From contig NZ_OY771649.1 in NCBI RefSeq assembly GCF_963674925.1, positions 1,116,001 to 1,180,000 on the forward strand: 64,000 nt of DNA, in the 5' to 3' direction. The notes under the pieces were generated by a model that did not search any database, was not told the DNA's origin, and saw only the letters and a list, made by a program, of their open reading frames with translations. The translations under genes were made by a program, and so were the position numbers. Position 1 is the stretch's first letter. Every line of letters begins with the position of its first letter. Of the stretch, positions 1 through 7,900 are shown one piece after another. This stretch comes from an uncultured Draconibacterium sp. (lineage in GTDB: Bacteria; Bacteroidota; Bacteroidia; Bacteroidales; Prolixibacteraceae).

Positions 1-1481
1 TGAAATATCATTTCAATTTTACATCAAACCACAACTAAACCACTGAATCTACTATCGTCCTCCAGGGTGAATATCATTTCAATTTTACATCAAACCACAA
101 CTATCGCTTCATCAACATTGCGACCTTTGTTGGTGAATATCATTTCAATTTTACATCAAACCACAACTTCTTTGTGCAGTTTTCGCACTTTCTTATTGGT
201 GAATATCATTTCAATTTTACATCAAACCACAACTCCTCCTTGTACTCAATTAAATAACTCATAGGTGAATATCATTTCAATTTTACATCAAACCACAACG
301 GGTATGTGGAGTAACATGTTTTGTTATTGGTGAATATCATTTCAATTTTACATCAAACCACAACTTAGTCCAGAAGCAATAAAGCAACAGGACGGGTGAA
401 TATCATTTCAATTTTACATCAAACCACAACATATCTTCTCCAACCGCTTCACAAGCGTAAGGTGAATATCATTTCAATTTTACATCAAACCACAACACCT
501 ATTCCGCTATATAAATTTAATATTTTGGTGAATATCATTTCAATTTTACATCAAACCACAACTCGATTTTGATTTTTCAAAACGATAAGGTAGGTGAATA
601 TCATTTCAATTTTACATCAAACCACAACAACTACCAATTCTTTATAGTTTTTGCTTTTGGTGAATATCATTTCAATTTTACATCAAACCACAACTGGTTT
701 TGTCCCATTTGTTCGCGACATCCCGGTGAATATCATTTCAATTTTACATCAAACCACAACTGTGTAAAGCGTGTTAGGCGTTCCGTTATGGGTGAATATC
801 ATTTCAATTTTACATCAAACCACAACTATCTGATGAAGATACACCACGAAAAGCGGGTGAATATCATTTCAATTTTACATCAAACCACAACGCCGCGGTG
901 GCGCCCGCTATACTTTGCGCCGGTGAATATCATTTCAATTTTACATCAAACCACAACAGCGTCTTCGATTGCATTGAAGATCAGTTGGTGAATATCATTT
1001 CAATTTTACATCAAACCACAACGATAGTACAAACACTTTGCGGGCTGTAAAGGTGAATATCATTTCAATTTTACATCAAACCACAACAAACAATCTCCAT
1101 TATGTCTTTTGGCGTTAGGTGAATATCATTTCAATTTTACATCAAACCACAACAAGCCAAGGAAGAGTGAAATATTATTGGTAGGTGAATATCATTTCAA
1201 TTTTACATCAAACCACAACACTTTCCGGTGTTGTTTGTGCCGATTGCTAGGTGAATATCATTTCAATTTTACATCAAACCACAACGGTGCTTTATTGCAT
1301 AGAGTTTGGCGCAAGGTGAATATCATTTCAATTTTACATCAAACCACAACGTGCAATAGGTGGCGCAGATGATAGAGTTTGGTGAATATCATTTCAATTT
1401 TACATCAAACCACAACCCTAATTGCAAGTCGTCTGCTGCGTTTTTGGTGAATATCATTTCAATTTTACATCAAACCACAAC
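1..1481 (-). CRISPR. Type II-C CRISPR array, 23 repeats and 22 spacers
   Basis: Seen: a 36-bp repeat recurs every 65-66 bp, starting at 66, 132, 198, 264, 329 and so on to 1446, with 22 spacers of 30 nt (six of 29 nt: those before 329, 856, 987, 1052, 1315 and 1446). On the plus strand the repeat starts GGTGAATATC and ends CAAACCACAAC. Read on the minus strand it starts GTTGTGGTTTGATG, the usual 5' end of type II repeats, so crRNAs should run from 1481 towards 1. Repeats 2-23 look identical. The outermost repeat (1-35) differs in its first three visible bases, as expected of a leader-distal terminal repeat. Orientation is inferred from repeat polarity and its match to the tracrRNA anti-repeat at 9531-9554. 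Confidence 0.97.
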
Positions 1482-1708
1482 CAAGCGGTGGGTATACCCT
1501 GTTTTTACCGGGGTTTCCGGCAAATTCACAACCGATAATATACCCTGTTTCCGGCAGGGAAGCGGAATGATGCACGTTTTTTTAATTTCTATGTGGTAAA
1601 ATTGATATTCGGGTCAAAATATCAAAGAACGGTGTTCGAATATAATGTTTTCTATTCGAATTAAAACACTTTCGGGTCTGCAAGACACCGAAAGGTTTTT
1701 GGAATTGA
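1482..1708 (-). promoter_or_regulatory. Probable CRISPR leader between cas2 and array
   Basis: This gene-free stretch lies between the cas2 stop codon and the leader-proximal repeat. It contains two copies of TATACCCTGTTT (1493-1504 and 1539-1550), both followed shortly by CCGGCA, the palindrome GGGTATACCC (1490-1499), and an 8-bp inverted repeat TTCGAATA/TATTCGAA (1635-1660). The direct repeats next to the first repeat could be integration-anchoring sites for Cas1-Cas2, or IHF-independent leader motifs; this is inference. No convincing Bacteroidetes promoter was identified. Confidence 0.5.
1669..1700. terminator. Hairpin after cas2
   Basis: CTTTCGG (1669-1675) pairs with CCGAAAG (1688-1694), and the inner GTCT/AGAC extends the stem. 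A T run follows on the plus strand and a weaker one on the minus strand. It probably ends cas2 transcription before the CRISPR leader. Confidence 0.5.
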
Positions 1709-2047
1709 TTAAAACATTTCGAGTTGTTTGGGACCTTCGGGCATGGGGCTTGATTTATTTCCCCATACATTAACAATGTTACCGTATTGTTTATCGGTTA
1801 CGGTAAGAATACTCACTTGCCCATGTTCGGGTATAAAACTTTTAATTCGTTTAATATGTACTTCGGCGCTTTCTTTACTGGCACAATGGCGGTTGTACAC
1901 CGAAAACTGCATCATACTGAAACCATCCTTCATCAGGTCTTTACGAAAACGGGTAGCCAGCCGGCGCTCCTTTTTGGTGGTAACCGGAAGGTCGAAAAAA
2001 ACAAATAACCACATAATATGATAGGCGTTTAGCCGTGTTTGTTGCAT
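1709..2047 (-). CDS. cas2: CRISPR-associated endonuclease Cas2
   Basis: Cas2 forms the Cas1-Cas2 integrase complex that inserts new spacers at the leader end of the array. The 112-residue protein shows the ferredoxin-like Cas2 pattern, with the MWLFVFFDLPVTTKKER strand and the usual short length, ending in a polar tail. The frame extends to a TTG at 2060-2062 that overlaps a REP palindrome. I prefer the ATG at 2045-2047 because it places the start just outside the palindrome. Its neighbours are cas1 (55 nt upstream, with a palindrome in the gap) and the array on the downstream side. Cas2 together with Cas1 and a large Cas9, with no csn2 or cas4 seen, fits subtype II-C. Confidence 0.93.
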   Translation of the reverse strand: MQQTRLNAYHIMWLFVFFDLPVTTKKERRLATRFRKDLMKDGFSMMQFSVYNRHCASKESAEVHIKRIKSFIPEHGQVSILTVTDKQYGNIVNVWGNKSSPMPEGPKQLEMF

Positions 2048-2060
2048 TGTTCGTGTTTTC

Positions 2061-2093
2061 AAACCTTCAAGGTTTCTAAAACCTTGAAGGTCT
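2061..2093. repeat. REP-like palindrome 1 (cas2/cas1 junction)
   Basis: This is a 33-bp palindrome with two 15-bp arms of the form RACCTTCAAGGTTT and a 3-nt loop, lying between cas2 and cas1. It belongs to the six-copy family of this locus (also 3023, 3428, 3682, 4950 and 9630). Such REPs are typically mobilised by Y1 HUH transposases like the one at 3046-3669. Confidence 0.88.
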
Positions 2094-2101
2094 AATAAAA
2101 A

Positions 2102-2992
2102 TTATTCAAAAACAGGGTAAACGATTTTACGTTGTTCACCAGCATAACAACGGGCCAGCGAGGCCGTGGTTTGCGACAAGGCAATCATTAGCGGACGTTT
2201 ATTCTCCCCTATCTTAACATCCACCGTCATCAATTGCAATAGTTCAGCTTTGTGTTCTTTCTCTAATACAAATGTTCCCGGATATTTTTCATCCAAATCG
2301 CAGGCAATTTCATCAACATACGGACGATAAGGTTCCATAATATCGTCGGCTAAACAAAAAGCATTATAGCGGTTTCGGTGATGAATGCCCAGGGTTGCCA
2401 GCAATCCCGATCCGGCCAGTGCACGAGCCACAGCCGATCGAAGCAGAATATAACCGTAATTCAAAAAATTATTGGGCGGCTCACCATAGCGATCGCGTAT
2501 AAAATCTTTTCCAAATAAAGCGCTCCAATAGATCCGTGCAGCAAAACCTTCACGATTATCACTATCGCCACTTTTAATTGTCTTTGAAATGTTCTTCAAT
2601 TGCAAACTTTTCTTTCCTAATTTATCAAGCAAACCAGCCTGATTTTTAACTTTGGCTTCAATAGTTTGTTTCCATAGATTCTTTTTTAATGGTTCGGAAG
2701 CGGCGATCTGTGCACGAAACAGTTCGCTTTGAATATGGTGAGCATCCAACGGCAACAACATCGAAGATGGCATATGTTTGCTGTCGCAAAATACAGTTGC
2801 CACATTATATTCGCTTAGTTCTTCAACAAGTTTCATTGTAAACGAAATTTGGGGATGATCGAGCACCACGAAGCCAATATCTTCTACCGGCGCCGATTTC
2901 AGCAGCATCCCTCCCCGTTCACTTACCTGTAACTGTTTGTTTTTTAACGAGAGGTAATAGGGATTGGATATAAATAAGGTTCGTTTTAGCAT
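2102..2992 (-). CDS. cas1: CRISPR-associated endonuclease Cas1, type II
   Basis: Cas1 is the metal-dependent integrase subunit for spacer acquisition. The 296-residue length is normal for type II. The N-terminal beta domain is followed by the helical catalytic domain. The predicted metal ligands are E148 (in DNREGFAARIYW), H204 or H205 (in LGIHHRNRYN) and the acidic group D216/D217/E220 (CLADDIMEPYRP). The ATG at 2990-2992 starts a clean N-terminus, MLKRTLFISNP, typical of the subtype II-C family. The gene is co-oriented with cas2 and, after two unrelated genes, with cas9. The 53-nt gap to the upstream transposase gene holds palindrome 2. Confidence 0.96.
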   Translation of the reverse strand: MLKRTLFISNPYYLSLKNKQLQVSERGGMLLKSAPVEDIGFVVLDHPQISFTMKLVEELSEYNVATVFCDSKHMPSSMLLPLDAHHIQSELFRAQIAASEPLKKNLWKQTIEAKVKNQAGLLDKLGKKSLQLKNISKTIKSGDSDNREGFAARIYWSALFGKDFIRDRYGEPPNNFLNYGYILLRSAVARALAGSGLLATLGIHHRNRYNAFCLADDIMEPYRPYVDEIACDLDEKYPGTFVLEKEHKAELLQLMTVDVKIGENKRPLMIALSQTTASLARCYAGEQRKIVYPVFE

Positions 2993-3022
2993 GGTTTTAT
3001 CTTAATTGGTTTTCATGTTTAC

Positions 3023-3055
3023 AGACCTTTAAGGTTTCAGAAGCCTTAAAGGTCT
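3023..3055. repeat. REP-like palindrome 2, overlapping the transposase stop
   Basis: This 33-bp palindrome has arms AGACCTTTAAGG/CCTTAAAGGTCT. It varies from the other copies by matched changes in both arms (CTTTAAGG instead of CTTCAAGG), so the stem is preserved. Its distal part encodes the last residues and the TAA stop codon of the transposase gene at 3046-3669. Confidence 0.88.
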
Positions 3056-3669
3056 CCCGGTAATAGAATTTTCAAATCATCGAATTTTCTTATTTCTTCC
3101 TGCGAATGAAATTCTTCGAAATTTGATTTATCACGAAACCACGCCAGTACTTCGTTCCTGCTTAATTTGGTGGTTTTTGGCGATACAATTGTGAGGTAAG
3201 AACTCCAGGGATAATCAAGGTAGTGTTCGCAAAACCCGTGGTGGATCGGATTGTGGTGAATGTAATAAACCAGGTATTTCAAATGATACTCCGATTCAAC
3301 TTTTATTCTTCGGAACGGGTGTTCGAACAGGCTTCCGGTGCGGTGATATCCTTTGTTTATAGCTTTGGTGTAGGCGTTAAACAAGTTTGCAAATTGTTGA
3401 TTAACCAGGTTTCTGTTTGTTCCTTTCAAACCTTCAAGGTTTTCGAAACCTTGAAGGTTTAGCTCGTCGACAGATTTGACCTGAACCAAAAAATGAAAAT
3501 GATTCCGCATCAACACCCAGGCATAGGTTTCGGCTACCCGCGAAATATATTTGTTGTAAAGGTGCAGAAAATATTCGTAGTTTTCATTCTCACGAAACAG
3601 GTTACAACCGTTAACTCCACGGTTGTAGATGTGATAAAACTGGCCGTATTCAAGCGGGGTGGTTTTCAT
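3046..3669 (-). CDS. REP-associated tyrosine transposase (Y1 HUH, RAYT)
   Basis: RAYTs are single-strand HUH endonucleases of the IS200/IS605 group that recognise and spread REP palindromes. The 207-residue protein shows the N-terminal YHIYNRGVN segment, the HUH motif in MRNHFHFLV (H57, H59), the RTGSLFEHPFRR block and the catalytic tyrosine segment YLVYYIHHNP (Y135 or Y136). Residues 70-82 are encoded by a complete REP palindrome (3428-3460) sitting in frame in the loop after the HUH strand, and the stop codon comes from another palindrome (3023-3055). The gene splits cas9 from cas1-cas2 on the same strand and is bracketed by palindromes 2 and 4. Family assignment is secure; activity is unknown. 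Confidence 0.93.
   Translation of the reverse strand: MKTTPLEYGQFYHIYNRGVNGCNLFRENENYEYFLHLYNKYISRVAETYAWVLMRNHFHFLVQVKSVDELNLQGFENLEGLKGTNRNLVNQQFANLFNAYTKAINKGYHRTGSLFEHPFRRIKVESEYHLKYLVYYIHHNPIHHGFCEHYLDYPWSSYLTIVSPKTTKLSRNEVLAWFRDKSNFEEFHSQEEIRKFDDLKILLPGDL
3428..3460. repeat. REP-like palindrome 3, inside the transposase gene
   Basis: This is a 33-bp palindrome AAACCTTCAAGG/CCTTGAAGGTTT in frame within the RAYT coding sequence. 33 bp is a multiple of three, so it adds codons (L-N-L-Q-G-F-E-N-L-E-G-L-K region) without breaking the frame. Confidence 0.88.
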
Positions 3670-3681
3670 TTCTTGATTTGT

Positions 3682-3714
3682 AGACCTTCAAGGTTTTAAA
3701 AACCTTGAAGGTCT
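3682..3714. repeat. REP-like palindrome 4 (upstream of transposase)
   Basis: This is the most symmetrical copy: two perfect 15-bp arms starting AGACCTTCAAGG around a TAA loop. It lies 12 bp upstream of the RAYT start codon and just after the stop of the helical gene at 3728-4384. Confidence 0.9.
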
Positions 3715-3727
3715 GGTTAGAACTAAA

Positions 3728-4384
3728 TCATGCTTTCACCACAATGCCAAGTTTTTCGAGTAACTGCGGTTTATCGGCCAGTGCAATACGGGCAATTACT
3801 TCGTAATCCGAAACCCAATCGAGCAACTCTTCAATTTTCTCATCGCGTTCCTGCGTGGCATTCTGGGCATCGCCTTTTTCTTTTTTCACGGTTTCCGAAG
3901 CTGTTGCAACTGCCTCCACCGCGGCGAGCTGTGCGCTTAGTTTCTCTTCGGTTTGTCCGTAAACGGCCAAAGCTGCCTTCCACTCTTCGTTGGCTAAAAT
4001 AGCTCTGTAAAAACCATGGGTTTGTTTTAACCATCCGCTAATAGTGCGCGATCTGCGTCCGTTTAATTCAAGAGTTGATGTGGCTTTTACATCATTTTTA
4101 AAAGCTACCCGCGCAATCCTGATCATATCCATGTAGTTTGTATTCGTTGCTACACGCTCAGCTTCAAAAACAGCTTGTGCCTCATCCATTTCACCATACT
4201 CACGCACCTGGGTTTCCACAAGCGTAGTGCTCTCATTTAATAAAGCCAGACCTTCGTTTAGTTTTTCCTGCGGATATCCCATTGGGGTTACCGCATCCAG
4301 GATTTTGTTATCACCAAGACTGTTGTTGATCCTTAATCCTGCTTCATAAAGCATTTGTTCAATCGTCATATTCGACGTGTTCAT
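3728..4384 (-). CDS. Unrecognised helical protein between cas9 and cas1
   Basis: I do not recognise a family. The 218-residue product (from the ATG at 4384; the frame is open to 4432 but the extra N-terminus is hydrophobic and low-complexity) is predicted to be almost wholly alpha-helical. It has no signal peptide, no membrane segment, no cysteine cluster, and a lysine- and glutamate-rich coiled-coil-like stretch around residues 165-195. It is co-oriented with cas9 and cas1 and has REP palindromes on both sides. That fits either an accessory gene of this CRISPR locus or a passenger that arrived with the REP/RAYT material; the sequence does not decide. Codon use looks like the surrounding genes. 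Confidence 0.6.
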   Translation of the reverse strand: MNTSNMTIEQMLYEAGLRINNSLGDNKILDAVTPMGYPQEKLNEGLALLNESTTLVETQVREYGEMDEAQAVFEAERVATNTNYMDMIRIARVAFKNDVKATSTLELNGRRSRTISGWLKQTHGFYRAILANEEWKAALAVYGQTEEKLSAQLAAVEAVATASETVKKEKGDAQNATQERDEKIEELLDWVSDYEVIARIALADKPQLLEKLGIVVKA

Positions 4385-4987
4385 AAATAAAAAGTTTTGA
4401 TTTAAAAAAAAATTGATAAAAACATCCTGCACATGGGCAGCTTAAGGGCGAACATAGAGAAGAAACCCAAAAACAGTACTAAAGTATAGTCCGTTTTAAG
4501 TTTGTCCTCAGTTCTGGGTCGATTAACAATATTTTTATGAACGAGTCTTCCTTTTTTATTCGGGCACCTCTATTTTTTGCAAATGTACTGGCTGAAAGAG
4601 CAGCGTACCACTTACAATTGCGTTTTCAGCCGGGATTTTGCGTTTCCTGTTGGTCAATTCCATTTTCAGGCGGGACAATTGTATTTTCTGTTGGAACAAA
4701 CGCATTTTCTGTCCGGCTTTTGTGTTTTCTGCCAATGTTATAGCTTTCCGGTGTGGATAGGAGCTATTCTCTGATGGTTTTTGGCATTTCCGGTTGGTTG
4801 GAGCGAAAACCGGAAGGTTTTTGACAGTTTCTTCTTGGTTTTTAGCATGATGTGTTGTTTTTGTGGTTATTCTATTCGGTTTTTTCGGGTAACTTTTCCA
4901 AAGTTTGAAACGTTAGAAACGGTTGTTTTTTAATTTCCGGTTGCTTTCGAATCCTTCAAGGTTTTGGAAACCTTGAAGGATTGGTGA
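4385..4987. other. Gene-free gap with a helically phased degenerate repeat
   Basis: No convincing gene is seen in this 600-bp gap between the cas9 3' end and the helical gene. From about 4622 to 4800, a core of the form RTTTTCTG or ATTTTC recurs at 4622, 4642, 4662, 4683, 4704, 4724, 4744, 4765 and 4786, a steady 20-21 bp spacing. The period is not a multiple of three throughout, which argues against a coding repeat. A REP palindrome closes the gap at 4950-4982. Confidence 0.55.
4950..4982. repeat. REP-like palindrome 5 (cas9 3' end)
   Basis: This 33-bp palindrome has arms AATCCTTCAAGG/CCTTGAAGGATT and ends 5 bp before the cas9 stop codon. It is the same family as the copies at 2061, 3023, 3428, 3682 and 9630, with the outer bases changed in both arms so pairing is kept. 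It may also act as the cas9 transcript end hairpin. Confidence 0.87.
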
Positions 4988-7900
4988 TTATATATTTCTC
5001 ATTTTATCTTCTATAAACTGTTTTGAATATTCAATATCAATACGCCCTAGTTCATCAATTTTTGTTGGTATTGCTCTAAACGATGAGGGTACTTTCTTTA
5101 AAAGAAAGGCTGACATATCTCTTAGATTTGATTCATTGGCATAAATGGCCTTATCGGCAGCAGCATGGCTATTACGCTGCAGTATGATATTTTGATCATC
5201 ATCAAATTTTTTAATTTTAAACAACCTTGTATTCATATCCTCATTATCCTCCCAGGTAATTTCATCATAATGTTTATCGAACACGAGAAAAGGATCATCT
5301 GGATGAATGGCAAATAAGAATTGATAGTTCGGATTAATTGACACACTATTTTTAACCAAGTCAATCGAATTAATTAAAAAATACTCACGTTTCTTAAATT
5401 TAGTTCTACCCTCTGGATTATCAGGGATCAAATCCCCAAATAAAAGAGCTTCATAGTTTGACCCCTTCTCCTTTAAAACGTACATATCGCGTTTGTATTC
5501 TTTCTCAGAATGGTCTGTTTTGCGAATCTCCTTCAAAGGATACTGACCTTGTTTATAAGCCCTTAAGCGAATCTTCCGGAGAACCATTTCTTTTAAGATT
5601 TTCGTATTTCCATTTTTATCAGCATAACTATATTCCGGCAATATTATAACTCCATCTTTTTTGAGCTTATCTAGTTTTACATTTCCATTTTGCCGCTTTA
5701 AATCATAAATACGTTCCCGAATCATATCATCAATAATTGAAGGAATGTCTTTATCCTGAATATCTTTCACCAATGATCGCTGAACATACACATCCTGCCC
5801 ATCCATTTTTATTCTTCCATATGGATTGGGTTTGTTTAAAGCCCCTCTCAAATTCAATTTTTGTGGATTCACTTTTTTCAACTCATCTAACAGCGGCTTA
5901 ATCCTATCAACTTGCTTATGGTAGATAAATACTTCGTTTTTTAATTGTTTCATTCTCTCCACAAAGTTTTCCATGGGTTCAGATAAATGTACTTTTGCAG
6001 AAAGATCGCCCCTGAAATAATCTCGCTCGTATTGGTGAAACGCTTCCGACATCCGGTTTGCTGTTCCCTTTTCAACACTGGCAACCGTTACAGCATCAAT
6101 ACAGTGGTGAATATGATTGCTACGGTCCTTTTCTTCGTATTCATCCTGTAAACCCCATATTTTCCGCAGCGTATCAGTAACCTGTCCGTTAATTACATTT
6201 ACTTTATTGAAATAAGAATTCAGATAGGCGCGGGCATACTTGGTAATTAAACGGGTATCAACCAAATTGGCATTGTTGAACTTTGCCGGAATTTCTTCGC
6301 GTTCAAAAGTTTTGTATTTCCGGGATAAATAATCTAGGCGCAAACGGGCGTAATGGGCTTTTTCCATTAACTCATCGTGTTTTACCGCATCGCCTGCAGC
6401 TGCTTTTGCTGCCGACTTATAATTGCGATACTGTTGCTTCAACGATTCTATTGATATACTAAAATGTACTTCGTTGTTGGAAATACTGTACGACTTTAAC
6501 CACTGGTTCCGATTCTGAATTATAGTACCAGCATCAATTTGATCGTTATTAAATGTTAGATCGAGGTTAGCAGGAAATTGGTCTTGCTTATAATTTCGGT
6601 TAAAATCAGCATTTGCCAAGGTTTTATTAATTAACGAATTATCGTTCCACTTACTTCGAGGAATGGTATGTTCAATATCGTATTTCTGCTCAGCAAAAAA
6701 TTTTCTTGGCGTTATTGTTTCTCCCGTATATAAACAATGTTGATTTTGTTCAGCATATAAAATATACTTGGTTATTTGCCGATCAGTAGGTTGTATTGTT
6801 GAACGCTTTTCTTCGTCATAGCATTCAATAATTTTACGGCGTGCCCAATCGCGAATAAATTTCTGGTCTTTCTGATATAGTGTTAAAGCCCGGCGATATG
6901 TAGCACTGTTAATTTCGCGTGCTAATTCAACATTTACTTCTGTATTCTTATCAACCAAACCCTCTTCAATAAGCTTGTTCACCAAATGTTTAATTTGATG
7001 CATCGCCTTGTTGAATACCGGATTTTTTATGGAACTGATCTCGGGATTGCACAAACGTTTTTCAGCTTTAGGATAAGCTTCCATTGCAGACGGATGATAA
7101 AGCTTACTTATATCGATTGTTTCATTAGGGAGCTTATCATTTAAAGTTTCCTTTATAAAGTCAGTAATTGTTTTTGTAGATAAGTATTCAACGTTCTGAG
7201 ACCGTTTATTTGTCACCTGCTTAATAAATTTGCACCAACACTGTTGTTCTAAATCTGCTTGCTCCTCTTCGGTCATTGCATCCAGCTCTGCTGCCGAAAA
7301 CCAGGAACTAATTTCATTGCTTATTCCGTTTTTGTGTGCCCATTGGCTATTCGGATCATCTCCTATTCCATTTTCATCTGTCTTGTATTTTTCAATGTAA
7401 TTATTTACAACAGCGTTTACTTTTTTCTCTTTTTCATGTAACGATAGCGCTTCTTTAATACTAGCTGCAATTGTTTTAGTTTCTTTCTCCGTTGCTTTCC
7501 GTCCTAATACTTTTTCGATATTAGCAGTAAAGACTGCATGCGAATACAACATTCCGTCTTTTAAATAAGGCAGAATCTTTTTAATGGCAGATTTACTAAG
7601 ATTGCCATAGCCCTTCTTCAACTTAATTTTTGAAAAAGCATTGGCATCAATATCAGGCAAATGTTTTTCTGCAAATTCTTTTCTTGCGTCATGCTTCTTT
7701 TTTTCACCAAATGAATCTATAAACAAACAATGCCAGATATCTTCAATACTAATTTGCGGTTTCCCAGCTTCATCTTTATATCCGCTATTCAACAATGGAA
7801 AACTATCGTAACAGTAATTTCCATATTCATCTTTTCCTAAAATAGATTTAAATGTTTTAATTGTCGGACATCCGGGGAATGTTGTCGTTTCCGGGAAATT

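Noticed and set aside
67..1599. Open frames in the array encoding repeated VNIISILHQTTT or GEYHFNFTSNHN
   Set aside because: They are translations of the CRISPR repeat; frames change with 29-nt spacers and no start or composition suggests a gene.
1709..2062. TTG start at 2060-2062 for cas2
   Set aside because: It overlaps a REP palindrome; the ATG at 2045-2047 gives a normal Cas2 N-terminus.
4384..4432. Longer start for the helical gene at 4432
   Set aside because: The extra residues are hydrophobic and low-complexity and unlike the rest; the ATG at 4384 is preferred.
4537..4774. Two plus-strand frames and a coiled-coil-like minus frame in the gap after cas9
   Set aside because: The 20-21 bp period shifts frame, none has a good start or conserved pattern, and composition is that of a degenerate repeat.
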